Below are positions 1 through 12,054 of a stretch of DNA of 64,000 nucleotides, one piece after another. Within the stretch, counting starts at the first letter, position 1. The number at the start of each line of letters is the position of its first letter. Source of the stretch: Nocardioides marmorisolisilvae (GTDB lineage Bacteria > Actinomycetota > Actinomycetes > Propionibacteriales > Nocardioidaceae); contig NZ_RJSG01000002.1 in NCBI RefSeq assembly GCF_003725775.1, positions 1,459,301 through 1,523,300 on the forward strand, in the 5' to 3' direction. Both the position numbers and the translations under genes were made by a program. The notes beneath the pieces are model-generated. The model worked only from the letters and a program-made list of their open reading frames with translations. It did no database searches and was not told the DNA's origin.

Positions 1-96
1 AGTCGAGCCGCCCAGGTCCAACCCGCCCAGCTCGTCCAGGCACACGTGCAGACCCAAGGTCGGGTCAGCGAACGGCGGCGCCAGGAGCGAGGTCAT
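1..96 (-). CDS. N-terminal fragment of a LexA-controlled gene (runs off left edge)
   Basis: An open frame begins with ATG at 96 and continues without a stop to the window edge, giving 32 residues that start MTSLLAPPFADPTLGLHVCL. The only strong clue is an exact LexA box 14 bases upstream, so the gene is probably induced by DNA damage. In mycobacteria such boxes precede error-prone polymerase genes, recA/lexA and several 13E12-type DUF222/HNH genes. The fragment is too short to say which, if any, of these it is. A GAGG sequence about nine bases before the ATG could serve as ribosome binding site. Confidence 0.55.
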   Translation of the reverse strand, partial: MTSLLAPPFADPTLGLHVCLDELGGLDLGGST

Positions 97-109
97 GCAT
101 CAATCCTCG

Positions 110-127
110 ATCGAACACACGTTCGAT
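110..127. promoter_or_regulatory. LexA (SOS) box
   Basis: ATCGAACACACGTTCGAT is an unbroken palindrome (7-base arms, 4-base centre). Its core TCGAAC-N4-GTTCGA is the exact mycobacterial/actinobacterial LexA consensus. It lies 14 bases before the start codon at 96, a position where LexA would block transcription. Confidence 0.85.
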
Positions 128-190
128 ACAAGGTGGATCCGAGATCTGTGGAGAACTTTCTTCAGGCGGCCGCCTGTGACCGGGAACGGG

Positions 191-1588
191 TCAGCCGAGC
201 ACAGCGGCGCGGAGCGCCTCGAGCTCCTTGGGGAAGTCGTCGGCCAGGTCCTGGATGTCCGGCATCGCGTCCCGGTCCCCGAGGAGACCGACGTGCATCC
301 GGCCGTTGTTCGACATGACCGTCACGTTGAGCCCGGCGCCGTGGAAGATCGGCCCGAGCGGGTAGAAGCCCTCAATGCGCGCGCCGACGAAGTACAGCGG
401 CACCGGCGGCCCGGGCACGTTCGAGATGACCAGGTTGTGGATCACCGGGCCCTTCTCGGCCAGGCGCAACTTGGCGACGGCACGGACGGCGAGCCCGAAG
501 GTGCGGGGCGCGGCGAACTCGGCCCAGTCCTGGAGCGTGTCGGCCGAGATCGCGTTGTGGTGGTCCTTGGCGTGCGCGTTGTCCTCGGCGAGCTGGTGCA
601 GCCGCTCGACCGGGTCCTCAATGTCGGTCCCGAGCTTCGCGAACAGCGAGGAGACCTTGTTGGTGCCCCGTGCCTTGGTCGAGGTCTGGTGCACCGAGAC
701 CGGCACGCTGGCCAGGAGCGAGCTCTCGGGCAGCTCACCGCGATCGGCCAGGTAGCGGCGCAGCGCTCCCCCGCTGATCGCGAGCACCACGTCGTTCACG
801 GTGGCGCCCTCGACGTGGTGGCGGATCTCCTTGATCGTGTCCAGCGAGATGTCGGCGTACCCGACCGTGCGCCGGCCGCCGATGTTGCCGTTGAACGACG
901 TGCGCGGTGCAGTGAGCGGCGCGGCCATCGCCGTACCGCTGCGTGCCCGGCCGACAGTCTTGGTCACCAGGGACGTCGTGGCCGGCAGCAGCCGGAAGAA
1001 CTTCACCGGCTTGGCCAGGTTGTTGACCAGCCCGCGGCCGAACAGCTCCCAGTCGCCCGGCGGAGGCGGCGGGGTCTCGCCCTTCGGGGCGAGGTCGAGC
1101 AGCGGCGCGTTCGGCTCCAGGCTGCACAGGTAGGAGATCAGGTTCGCGCCCGAGACGCCGTCGACCGAGGCGTGGTGCATCTTGGTGAACACCGCGATCT
1201 GGCCGCTCTTGAGGCCCTCGATGACCCACATCTCCCACAGCGGGCGGGAGCGGTCCAGCGGGATGCCGGCCAGGTGGCCGCAGACCTCGCGGAGCTCCTC
1301 CTCGCCACCAGGAGCCGGTACGCCGAGCCGGTGCACGTGCCGGTCGATGTCGAAGTCCTCGTCGTCGACCCACAGCGGGTGGTCGATCTCGAGCGGGACC
1401 TCCTTGAGCTTCCGGCGGAAGTTCGGGATGGTCGCGACCCGGGCCTCCAGGACGGCCTTCATGTCCGCGAAGGAGTAACCGCCCGGGATGGTCGAGGGGT
1501 CCAGCAGGATGATGCCGCAGACGTGCATCAGCTGCGCAGAGCTCTCCAGGTAGAGAAAGCTCGCGTCGAGGCCGGACAGGCGTTCCAT
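191..1588 (-). CDS. WS/DGAT-family acyltransferase (wax ester synthase / diacylglycerol acyltransferase)
   Basis: The family uses acyl-CoA to esterify long-chain alcohols or diacylglycerol, making storage wax esters or triacylglycerol. The 465-residue protein has the usual length. The catalytic motif HHASVDG (HHxxxDG) is at residues 138-144, and the conserved NVPGPP motif is near the C-terminus. The ATG at 1588 begins the family's typical MERLSGLDASFLYLE start, so longer upstream starts were rejected. The gene is divergent from an esterase, and the 93-base gap holds an exact KstR operator, so both may respond to steroid or fatty acyl intermediates. The exact acceptor alcohol cannot be read from sequence. 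Confidence 0.92.
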   Translation of the reverse strand: MERLSGLDASFLYLESSAQLMHVCGIILLDPSTIPGGYSFADMKAVLEARVATIPNFRRKLKEVPLEIDHPLWVDDEDFDIDRHVHRLGVPAPGGEEELREVCGHLAGIPLDRSRPLWEMWVIEGLKSGQIAVFTKMHHASVDGVSGANLISYLCSLEPNAPLLDLAPKGETPPPPPGDWELFGRGLVNNLAKPVKFFRLLPATTSLVTKTVGRARSGTAMAAPLTAPRTSFNGNIGGRRTVGYADISLDTIKEIRHHVEGATVNDVVLAISGGALRRYLADRGELPESSLLASVPVSVHQTSTKARGTNKVSSLFAKLGTDIEDPVERLHQLAEDNAHAKDHHNAISADTLQDWAEFAAPRTFGLAVRAVAKLRLAEKGPVIHNLVISNVPGPPVPLYFVGARIEGFYPLGPIFHGAGLNVTVMSNNGRMHVGLLGDRDAMPDIQDLADDFPKELEALRAAVLG

Positions 1589-1609
1589 GCAGGGATGGTA
1601 CGCGAAAAC

Positions 1610-1623
1610 TGAAACTCGTTCTA
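1610..1623. promoter_or_regulatory. KstR-type operator
   Basis: TGAAACTCGTTCTA matches all eight fixed positions of the KstR motif TNNAACNNGTTNNA. It lies between the divergent acyltransferase (start 1588) and esterase (start 1682), 21 bases from the acyltransferase start, and could control both genes. Confidence 0.75.
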
Positions 1624-1668
1624 GTTTCGTGTTCTGGGCCACTCCCCGGCCGCTCCTTACCGCTCGGT

Positions 1669-1674
1669 TAGGCT
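1669..1674 (+). promoter_or_regulatory. -10 element of a probable leaderless promoter
   Basis: TAGGCT fits the actinobacterial TANNNT -10 element and is followed by seven bases and then the ATG at 1682. Transcription would start at or next to the start codon; no ribosome binding site is visible. Confidence 0.5.
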
Positions 1675-1681
1675 CGCGGCC

Positions 1682-2932
1682 ATGGGTTACCTGCGCCGCC
1701 AGGCGATCACCGCACTGCTGACCGCCAACGCCGTCAAGCCGCCGCCGCCGGGGAACTTCGGCCCGCTCGGCTTCGCCTTCGGCTGGCCCGCCGGTGAGCT
1801 CGCTCCCCAGCTCCTCACGCTGACCGCACTCGACACGGCCCAGGCGATCCTGCGCGGCAAGGCCTCGAAGGCCGGACTGCTGCTGGCCGGCGCCAGCGCC
1901 GCCGGGCTGGGCTACCTGATCCAGCAGGCGCGACGTTCGGGCGACCTCGCCGAGGCGCAGCTGGCCGCCTCCCTCGGCGACGGCTACCTCGACCAGATCC
2001 CCGACCGGGCGGTCGACGCCGACCTGAAGACTCCCCTGCGCGACCTGGCCCGCCCGTTCACCATGGCCAAGCCGGACGTCGAGGTCATCCGGGACATCAA
2101 CTACCGCGACGGGGGCAGCCGCGCCCGCCTGGACATCTACCGGCCGAAGGGCGTCGACCTCGGCGACGCGCCGGTCCTGGTGCAGGTGCACGGCGGCGGC
2201 TGGACGATCGGCGACAAGAGCCAGCAGGGCCTGATCCTGATGAACCGGCTCGCCCAGCGCGGCTGGGTCTGCGTGGCGCTGAACTACCGGCTGGCTCCCA
2301 AGCACCCGTTCCCGGCGCAGATCATTGACGTGAAGAAGGCCATCGCCTGGACGAAGGAGAACATCGCCTCGTACGGCGGTGACCCGTCGTACGTCGTCAT
2401 CACCGGCGGCTCGGCCGGCGGGCACCTGTCCTCCCTCGCGGCGCTCACCCCGGACGTGAAGGAGTACCAGCCCGGCTTCGAGGACGCCGACACCCGCGTC
2501 TCGGCCTGCGTCCCGTTCTACGGGATCTACGACATGGCCGGACTGTCCGGGACCAAGTACGACGTCGAGATGCGCGACCGCTTCCTCGGCCCGCTGATCT
2601 TCAAGAAGAACCCGCGGACCGAGCCGGAGCCGTTCGTGCTCGCCTCGCCGATCACGCACATCACCCCGGACGCCCCCGACTTCTTCGTCGTGCACGGGGA
2701 CAGCGACGGGCTCGCCTCGGTCGCCCAGGGTCGCGCGTTCGTGTCGCGGCTACGTGAGGTCTCGAAGAACCTGGTCACCTACCTGGAGCTGCCGAGCACC
2801 CAGCACGGATTCGAGGTGTTCTCCTCGATCCGCAGCCAGCACGTGATCCGGGCGGTCGAGCGCTGGCTCGAGTGGCACCGGGCCAACCGCCGCGGCGCTA
2901 CCGAGCTCGACACCGAGCTCGTCGACGCCTGA
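1682..2932 (+). CDS. Alpha/beta-hydrolase esterase/lipase (hormone-sensitive-lipase type)
   Basis: A 416-residue carboxylesterase. The oxyanion-hole motif HGGGW is at residues 170-174 and the nucleophile elbow GGSAG at 242-246 (Ser244). A later HGDSD and a QHGF motif probably supply the Asp and His. The N-terminal 130 residues are hydrophobic in part and resemble the membrane-linked extension of mycobacterial Lip esterases. The gene shares an intergenic KstR site with the divergent wax-ester/TAG synthase, which would pair lipid synthesis with ester hydrolysis. The natural substrate is unknown; short acyl esters or lipid esters are likely. It ends seven bases from the convergent acyl-CoA dehydrogenase gene. 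Confidence 0.88.
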   Translation: MGYLRRQAITALLTANAVKPPPPGNFGPLGFAFGWPAGELAPQLLTLTALDTAQAILRGKASKAGLLLAGASAAGLGYLIQQARRSGDLAEAQLAASLGDGYLDQIPDRAVDADLKTPLRDLARPFTMAKPDVEVIRDINYRDGGSRARLDIYRPKGVDLGDAPVLVQVHGGGWTIGDKSQQGLILMNRLAQRGWVCVALNYRLAPKHPFPAQIIDVKKAIAWTKENIASYGGDPSYVVITGGSAGGHLSSLAALTPDVKEYQPGFEDADTRVSACVPFYGIYDMAGLSGTKYDVEMRDRFLGPLIFKKNPRTEPEPFVLASPITHITPDAPDFFVVHGDSDGLASVAQGRAFVSRLREVSKNLVTYLELPSTQHGFEVFSSIRSQHVIRAVERWLEWHRANRRGATELDTELVDA

Positions 2933-6820
<3,888 letters not shown>

Positions 6821-6827
6821 TCTTGGG

Positions 6828-7580
6828 TCACTCCGGCTTCCGGAAGTAGAGGACCATGCTCTTGCCGATGAAGGGGTTCAGCGCCTTCTCGGCCAGCCGC
6901 GTGACGGTGGAGTACCCCGGCGTCTTCATGATGTCCCAGACCAGGACCTGGTGGAACGCCTTCACCACCGGGTGGTCGTTGTTCTCGACACCGACCGCCG
7001 ACTTCACCCACCAGTACGGCGCGTGCAGGCCGTGCGCGTGGGCCTTGCCCTCGAAGATCATCGCCGTGCCGGGAGTGCCGTCGTTGGCCCGACCACCCTT
7101 GGTGACCTTGTCGACCAGCTCGTGGTCGGTGTAGATCCGGATGTGTCCGCCCTCGGCGTTGTGGTACTCGGGCGAGAGGCGCCAGTTGATGACCTCAGGC
7201 AGCCACCGCGGGACGGTGATCGCCATGGTGCCGCCCGGGCGGAGCACCCGGATGAGCTCCTTGATCGCGGTGACGTCCTCCCAGATGTGCTCGAGGACCT
7301 CGGAGCACACGACCCGGTCGAACTCGCCGTCGGCGAACGGCAGCGCGAGGGCAGTGCCCTCCTTGATGTCGGCGGCAGCGCCCGCAGGCACCTCGCCGGC
7401 CTCCTTCATCGCGCCGAACAGCTCGAGCACGTTCGCGAGCTCGTCGGCGTCCTGGTCGAAGGCGACCACGTCGGCGCCGCGGCGGTACATCTCGAAGGCG
7501 TGGCGACCGGCGCCGCAGCCCATGTCGATGACCCGGTCACCGGGCTTCAGGCCGAGTCGGTCGAAGTCGACGGTCAGCAT
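6828..7580 (-). CDS. Class I SAM-dependent methyltransferase
   Basis: A 250-residue methyltransferase. Motif I is VIDMGCGAGRHAFEM (about residues 17-31), followed by an acidic residue in VVAFDQD and a PFADGEFDRVVCSEVLEH motif of the UbiE/Methyltransf_11 type. It lies 11 bases after the GT4 glycosyltransferase and just before the alpha-barrel gene, so the three are probably one transcript starting near 8866. The acceptor is likely the glycosylated product of the neighbouring glycosyltransferase, but nothing in the sequence identifies it. Confidence 0.85.
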   Translation of the reverse strand: MLTVDFDRLGLKPGDRVIDMGCGAGRHAFEMYRRGADVVAFDQDADELANVLELFGAMKEAGEVPAGAAADIKEGTALALPFADGEFDRVVCSEVLEHIWEDVTAIKELIRVLRPGGTMAITVPRWLPEVINWRLSPEYHNAEGGHIRIYTDHELVDKVTKGGRANDGTPGTAMIFEGKAHAHGLHAPYWWVKSAVGVENNDHPVVKAFHQVLVWDIMKTPGYSTVTRLAEKALNPFIGKSMVLYFRKPE

Positions 7581-7591
7581 CTGGGTGTTCC

Positions 7592-8866
7592 TTACTTCTT
7601 GATCTTCTTGACGCGCTTGTGCGTGCTGGTCGGGTTCGCCGCGTAGTCGGCGAGGACCCGCTCGTAGGCCTCGGCGGTGGTCTTGGCCACCGCCGCCCAG
7701 CTGAACAGCTCCTGGGCGCGCACCCGGCCGGCCTTGCCCAGACGCTCGCGGCGCTCGGGGTCGTCGAGCAGGTCGGCGATGGTGGTCGCCAGCTCGCCGA
7801 CGTCACCCGGGGTGACCAGCTCGGCGCAGAGACCGTCGGGGCCGACGACCTCGGGGATGGCTCCGGTGCGGCTGACCACCAGCGGGGTCTCGCAGGCCAT
7901 CAGCTCGGCGGTCGGCAGCGAGAAGCCCTCGTAGAGCGACGGGACGACGGCGATCTCGGCCGAGCCCATCACCTGGACGAGCTCGGAGTCGGAGATGCCG
8001 TTGACGAACTTGATGTGGTCGCCGATGCCGAGCTCCTCGATGAGCTTCTCGGTGCGGCCGCCCGGGGTCGGCTTGGTGACCAGCAGCAGCTCGAGGTCGC
8101 GCTCGGTGAGCAGCTTGGCGAACGCCTCCAGCAGGGTCGCGATGCCCTTCATCGGCGCGTCCGCGCTGGCCATCGCGACCAGGCGGCCCTTGACCCGCGG
8201 CTCGGTCGGCGGCACGAAGCAGTCGTCGACGCCGAGCGGGATGACCTGCATCTTCTCCAGGTCCGCGCCGAAGTCGTTGGCGGCGTCGACCTTGGAGGAC
8301 TCCGAGGGCAGCAGGATCCAGCGGGCACGGCGTACGACGGCCCCCTGCATCTTCAGGAACCCGTACCAGCGGCGCAGGCTGAGCTTCTTGCGCAGGGGCG
8401 CTGCGGCGATGTCCACGCGGCGGTCGAAGGTGATCGGGTGGTGCACGGTCGTGAGCACCGGGATGTCGAGCTCCTTCTCGATGTCCATCACGCCGTGGGC
8501 GAGCACCTGGTTGTCGTGCACGATGTCGAAGTCGTCCTTGCGGCCGCGCAGCACCCGCAGGACGCGCTTGCCGAAGGTCCGCGGCTCCGGGAAACCGGCG
8601 GTGCACATGATCGCGAACTCCTGGACGTCGATCAGGTCGCGGAACTCCCACGGCCAGACCATCCGGAACGGGTCAGGCTCGCGGTAGAGGTCCAGGCTCG
8701 GCACCTTGGTCAGGCCGACACCCTCGTCGAGCTCCGGGTACGGCTGACCGGAGAAGACCTCGACGGTGTGGCCGAGCTCGACGAGCTCACGGGAGAGGTG
8801 ACGGACGTAGACGCCCTGTCCTCCGCAATGGGGCTTGCTGCGGTAGGACACGAGTGCGATGCGCAA
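7592..8866 (-). CDS. GT4-family glycosyltransferase
   Basis: A 424-residue retaining glycosyltransferase with the GT-B fold. The N-terminal donor/acceptor loop is HCGGQGVYVRHLSREL, and the C-terminal EGFSLPTAE gives the E-x7-E motif of family GT4. The start is a TTG at 8866 (giving the typical RIALVSY start) with GAAAGGG seven bases upstream. Upstream residues in this frame do not look like protein. It heads an operon with a methyltransferase and an alpha-barrel protein, divergent from kstR. An imperfect KstR operator lies 57 bases before the start, so KstR may control the operon. Likely role: sugar transfer to a lipid or cell-envelope glycan. Confidence 0.88.
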   Translation of the reverse strand: MRIALVSYRSKPHCGGQGVYVRHLSRELVELGHTVEVFSGQPYPELDEGVGLTKVPSLDLYREPDPFRMVWPWEFRDLIDVQEFAIMCTAGFPEPRTFGKRVLRVLRGRKDDFDIVHDNQVLAHGVMDIEKELDIPVLTTVHHPITFDRRVDIAAAPLRKKLSLRRWYGFLKMQGAVVRRARWILLPSESSKVDAANDFGADLEKMQVIPLGVDDCFVPPTEPRVKGRLVAMASADAPMKGIATLLEAFAKLLTERDLELLLVTKPTPGGRTEKLIEELGIGDHIKFVNGISDSELVQVMGSAEIAVVPSLYEGFSLPTAELMACETPLVVSRTGAIPEVVGPDGLCAELVTPGDVGELATTIADLLDDPERRERLGKAGRVRAQELFSWAAVAKTTAEAYERVLADYAANPTSTHKRVKKIKK

Positions 8867-8922
8867 GGGCCCGCCCTTTCTTTTCCGGGCTGACCCGGGG
8901 TGTTTCTGCCATGTTTCTGAAC

Positions 8923-8936
8923 TGCAACGTGTTTCT
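8923..8936. promoter_or_regulatory. KstR-type operator, one mismatch (kstR autoregulation)
   Basis: TGCAACGTGTTTCT matches seven of the eight fixed positions of TNNAACNNGTTNNA. It lies in the kstR-glycosyltransferase intergenic space, where KstR autoregulation is expected. A second, weaker AGAAC/GTTCT-like pair is seen at 8967-8977. Confidence 0.6.
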
Positions 8937-9033
8937 ATTATGCCCTCTGGCTGCGCTAGCCTTGCCAGAACGGTTCTCGCGGGGGCAATTCTGCAGGGCC
9001 TATCGGCCGATTTCAGCGGAAGGGCAGGAGATC

Positions 9034-9645
9034 TTGACCACCACGAACTCGCTGACCGCCGAGGATCTCGGCTCCGCGGCCCAGCGCGACCGCCGCCGGC
9101 GGATCCTCGACGCCACCATCGCACTCGCCTCCAAGGGCGGGTTCGACGCCGTCCAGATGCGCGCGGTGGCCGAGCAGGCGGACGTGGCCCTGGGCACGCT
9201 CTACCGGTACTTCCCCTCCAAGATCCACCTCCTGGTCTCGGCCCTGGCCCGCCAGTTCGAGGACACCCAGAGCATGGTCGGCCGCAAGCCGGTCCCCGGC
9301 GAGACCACCTCCGACCGGGTCATCTACGTGCTGCGCCGGGCCACTCGGGGCATGCAGGGCGACGCGAACCTGACCGAGGCGCTGACGCGGGCGTTCATGT
9401 TCGCCGACGCCTCGGTGGCCACCGAGATCCACGTCGTCGGCATGCAGATGACCTCGATGCTGACCCGCGCCATCAAGGGCGAGGCCTACGTCGAGGGCGA
9501 GCAGCCCTCCGACGAGGACGTCGCCATCGCCCGGGTGATCAGCGACGTGTGGCTCTCCGCCCTCGTCTCCTGGGTCACCGGCCGGGCGACGGCCGAGGAG
9601 ACCGCGGAGCACATCGAGACCGCGGTCCGCCTCGTCCTTCGGTAG
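9034..9645 (+). CDS. kstR: KstR, TetR-family repressor of steroid catabolism
   Basis: A 203-residue TetR regulator. Its N-terminal region LGSAAQRDRRRRILDAT, then ASKGGF, VQMRAVAEQADVALGTLYRYFPSK and HLLVSAL, is nearly identical in pattern to mycobacterial KstR. The C-terminal ARVISDVWLSALVSW is also shared. KstR represses cholesterol uptake and degradation genes and is released by steroid CoA thioesters. The start is assigned to TTG at 9034 with GGAG three bases upstream (a short gap) and GGAAGG further up. Longer starts add residues that do not look like KstR. Five KstR-like operators within 14 kb on both sides support a working regulator. It ends three bases from the convergent SDR gene. 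Confidence 0.93.
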   Translation: MTTTNSLTAEDLGSAAQRDRRRRILDATIALASKGGFDAVQMRAVAEQADVALGTLYRYFPSKIHLLVSALARQFEDTQSMVGRKPVPGETTSDRVIYVLRRATRGMQGDANLTEALTRAFMFADASVATEIHVVGMQMTSMLTRAIKGEAYVEGEQPSDEDVAIARVISDVWLSALVSWVTGRATAEETAEHIETAVRLVLR

Positions 9646-9648
9646 GGC

Positions 9649-10407
9649 TCAGCCCCCGAACGCGTGGGTGGCGGTCACGCCGCCGTCGATCGCGATCTCG
9701 GCGCCGTTGATGTACGACGACTCGTCGCTGGCCAGGAACACGTACAGCGGCGCGATGTCCTCGGGGTAGCCCACCCGGCGCAGCGGCACCCGGGAGGCGC
9801 CGAACTCCATCGCGGCGTCGCCGCCGTGCGGACGGGTCATCGGGGTGTCGATCATGCCCGGGTGGATCGAGTTGACCCGGATCCCCTTCGGGCCGAGCTC
9901 CATCGCCGCGGCCTTGGTCATGCCGCGGATCGCCCACTTGGTGGCGACGTACCCGGTCAGCGAGGCCATTCCGGCCAGACCCTCGACGCTCGAGGAGTTG
10001 ATGATCGAACCGCCACCGTTCTTGCGCATGGTGCGGGCGACCGCCTTCATGCCCAGGAAGGTGCCGACCTGGTTCACGTTGACCAGGAACAGGTACTCGT
10101 CCTTGGTCATCTTCTCGATCTCGGCGAAGCGCAGGACGCCGGCGTTGTTGGCCAGCACGTTGACCGGGCCGAAGGTGGCGTTGGCCTCTTCGACCAGCGC
10201 GGTCCAGGAGTCCTCGTCGGAGACGTCGTGCTGCTTGAAGCGGGCGTTCTCGCCCAGCTCGTCGGCGAGCGCCTTGCCGAGGTCCTCGGCGATGTCGGCG
10301 ATGAAGACCTTCGCGCCCTGGGCGACGAACTGGCGGGCGATCTCGGCGCCCTGGCCCTGGGCGCCACCGGTGACGATGGCGACCTTGCCCTCAAGACGGT
10401 TGCTCAT
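9649..10407 (-). CDS. SDR dehydrogenase, 3-alpha/20-beta-hydroxysteroid dehydrogenase (FabG3) type
   Basis: A 252-residue short-chain dehydrogenase: cofactor motif GGAQGQGAEIA near residue 14, NNAG near 86, catalytic Ser and the YVATK segment (Tyr/Lys), and the long IRVNSIHPGMIDTPM segment. The overall pattern, including IINSSSVEGLAG and SDESSYINGAEIAIDGG, follows the 20-beta-hydroxysteroid dehydrogenase / FabG3 group. It is the last gene of the operon that starts at 13031 behind a KstR site and lies ten bases after another SDR. Reversible NAD(H)-dependent oxidation of a steroid hydroxyl is the likely role. Substrate position is an inference. Confidence 0.85.
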   Translation of the reverse strand: MSNRLEGKVAIVTGGAQGQGAEIARQFVAQGAKVFIADIAEDLGKALADELGENARFKQHDVSDEDSWTALVEEANATFGPVNVLANNAGVLRFAEIEKMTKDEYLFLVNVNQVGTFLGMKAVARTMRKNGGGSIINSSSVEGLAGMASLTGYVATKWAIRGMTKAAAMELGPKGIRVNSIHPGMIDTPMTRPHGGDAAMEFGASRVPLRRVGYPEDIAPLYVFLASDESSYINGAEIAIDGGVTATHAFGG

Positions 10408-10417
10408 GGTGTTCTCC

Positions 10418-11326
10418 TCAGACCTTCAGCTGCATGACGGAGTCGGCGGCGAAGCCGACGGACGGGTCGCGACCCTCGAAGTAGCCCCCGAGCTGCTGGT
10501 CGAGCTCGGCGAGGTCGAAGACGTCGCCGGTGGTGTCGAAGCGCTGCTCGACGACCGGGGCGCCGATCAGGGCCACCATGCCGCCGTACACGACGAACAG
10601 CTGGCCGGTGATGTTGGCCGCGGCCGGCGAGGCCAGGTAGGCCACCAGCGGCGCGACGTGCTCGGCCGAGTACGGGTCGACGGTCTTGCCCGACTCGTCC
10701 TCGCCGAAGACCGCCGCGGTCATCGCGGTGCGGGCGCGCGGGGCGATCGCGTTGGCCCGCACACCCATCCGGCCCAGGCTGCGGGCGGTGGAGAGCGTCA
10801 GCGCGGTGATGCCGGCCTTGGCGGCGGCGTAGTTCGGCTGGCCGGGCGAGCCGCTCAGGGACGCCTCGGAGGCGGTGTTGATGATGCTGCCGTAGACCTG
10901 CTCGCCGGACTCCTTGTGCTTCGCACGCCAGTACGACGCCGCGTTGCGGGAGAGCAGGAAGTGACCGCGCAGGTGGATCTTGGTGACCAGGTCGAACTCG
11001 TCGTCGGTCATGTTGAAGATCATCTTGTCGCGGGTGATGCCGGCGTTGTTCACGACGACGTCGAGGCCGCCGAGCTTCTCCGCCGCCTCGACCATCGCGT
11101 CCGCGGTGGCACGCTCGCCGACGTCGCCGGCCACCACGACCGCAGTGCCCCCGAGGGCCTTGATCTCGTCCACGGCCTCGTCGCCAGCACCGGGGAGGTC
11201 GTTGATGACGACCGCGGCACCGGCCTTGGCCAGGGCGACCGCCTCGGCGCGACCGAGGCCGGCTCCGGCGCCGGTGACGATGGCGACGCGGCCGTCCAGG
11301 GACAGGCCGTCGTTGATTTCAGGCAT
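10418..11326 (-). CDS. hsd4A: SDR dehydrogenase, Hsd4A-like (beta-hydroxyacyl-CoA/17-beta-hydroxysteroid)
   Basis: A 302-residue SDR with GAGAGLGRAEAVALA as cofactor motif, NNAGITRDKM, and an active-site NYAAAKAG segment (Tyr-x3-Lys). GHFLLSRNAASYWRAK and the PRARTAMTAAVFGED segment resemble the 17-beta-HSD4-type dehydrogenases of mycobacteria. There hsd4A sits between fdxD and yrbE4A. Here it also follows a FdxD-like ferredoxin and lies close to the Mce4 operon, which supports the name. The probable step is oxidation of a beta-hydroxyacyl-CoA during steroid side-chain breakdown. The assignment to Hsd4A is by pattern and context, not by alignment. Confidence 0.75.
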   Translation of the reverse strand: MPEINDGLSLDGRVAIVTGAGAGLGRAEAVALAKAGAAVVINDLPGAGDEAVDEIKALGGTAVVVAGDVGERATADAMVEAAEKLGGLDVVVNNAGITRDKMIFNMTDDEFDLVTKIHLRGHFLLSRNAASYWRAKHKESGEQVYGSIINTASEASLSGSPGQPNYAAAKAGITALTLSTARSLGRMGVRANAIAPRARTAMTAAVFGEDESGKTVDPYSAEHVAPLVAYLASPAAANITGQLFVVYGGMVALIGAPVVEQRFDTTGDVFDLAELDQQLGGYFEGRDPSVGFAADSVMQLKV

Positions 11327-11380
11327 GGGGGTACTGCTCCTTGCTGCGGTGGGTGGCGCCCGAGAAGTGGTGTGGTGCGC

Positions 11381-11575
11381 TCAGCCCTCGACGAGGCTGA
11401 TCGCGGACTTGGGGCAGGCCGCGATGGCCTGCTGGACGGCGTCGCGGTTCTCGTCGGTGACGTTCTCGTCGAGGATCTGGAGGAAGTCGTCGTCATCGAT
11501 CTCGAAGTTCTGCGGAGCCAGCGCCTCGCACAGCGCGTTGGACTCGCAGAGGTCGAAGTCAACCTTGATCTTCAT
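11381..11575 (-). CDS. fdxD: [3Fe-4S] ferredoxin, FdxD-like
   Basis: A 64-residue acidic ferredoxin with Cys10, Cys16 and Cys54-Pro. The second cysteine of a 4Fe cluster is replaced by Ala13, as in [3Fe-4S] ferredoxins that serve bacterial P450s. In mycobacteria the KstR-controlled FdxD delivers electrons to the steroid 26-hydroxylase CYP125 and sits beside hsd4A. The gene lies two bases after a PPOx-family gene whose 3' end carries the GGGAGG ribosome binding site, and two genes after a ferredoxin reductase. The operon thus contains a full electron chain, but the P450 partner is not adjacent. Confidence 0.85.
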   Translation of the reverse strand: MKIKVDFDLCESNALCEALAPQNFEIDDDDFLQILDENVTDENRDAVQQAIAACPKSAISLVEG

Positions 11576-11577
11576 GG

Positions 11578-12054
11578 TCAGTTCCCTCCTGGGGGTGCGG
11601 TCATCTTGCGGTGGTCCCAGCTGGCGATCTTCTCGGGCTCGACGATGACCCCGACGCGCTTGCGCGCCTGCCCCTGGACGATCTGGTCCCCGAACTCTCC
11701 GAGATCCGCTCCACCGGCCATCAGGGTGGCCACGCGGCCGCCGAGGTCGACCAGGGTGTCGAAGTCCTCGATCAGGCGGGCCTTGCCGAAGATGGTGGCG
11801 CCACGGAGCTCGAAGTAGTCGGTGCCGTCCTCGACCAGGCAGGTGATCCGCGGGTCGCGGCGCAGGTTGAGGATCTTCTGGCTCTTGCCGTAGGTCCAGA
11901 AGAACATCTGGCCGTCGACCATCACGTAGAACAGCGTGGTCAGGTGCGGGAACCCGTCGGGGCCGTTGGTGGCCACCTGCACCTTCATGTTGGTGTCGAG
12001 GAACTCGGTGAGCTCCTCGTCGGTCAGCTTGACCGCGTCGCGTCCGGCAGCCAT
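11578..12054 (-). CDS. PPOx-family (pyridoxamine-phosphate-oxidase-like) flavin/F420-binding protein
   Basis: A 158-residue split-barrel protein. The segments VQVATNGPDGFPHLTTLFYVMVD, TYGKSQKILNLRRDP and ELRGATIFGKARL are characteristic of PPOx-like proteins with deazaflavin or flavin cofactors. It overlaps the upstream ferredoxin reductase by one base (TGATG) and precedes fdxD by two, so it is translationally coupled to the redox pair. It may reduce a steroid intermediate or simply be a cofactor-binding accessory. No substrate is evident. Confidence 0.8.
   Translation of the reverse strand: MAAGRDAVKLTDEELTEFLDTNMKVQVATNGPDGFPHLTTLFYVMVDGQMFFWTYGKSQKILNLRRDPRITCLVEDGTDYFELRGATIFGKARLIEDFDTLVDLGGRVATLMAGGADLGEFGDQIVQGQARKRVGVIVEPEKIASWDHRKMTAPPGGN

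Noticed and set aside
95-1612. 505-codon plus-strand frame opposite the WS/DGAT gene
   Set aside because: The minus strand has the family motif HHxxxDG; the plus frame has none.
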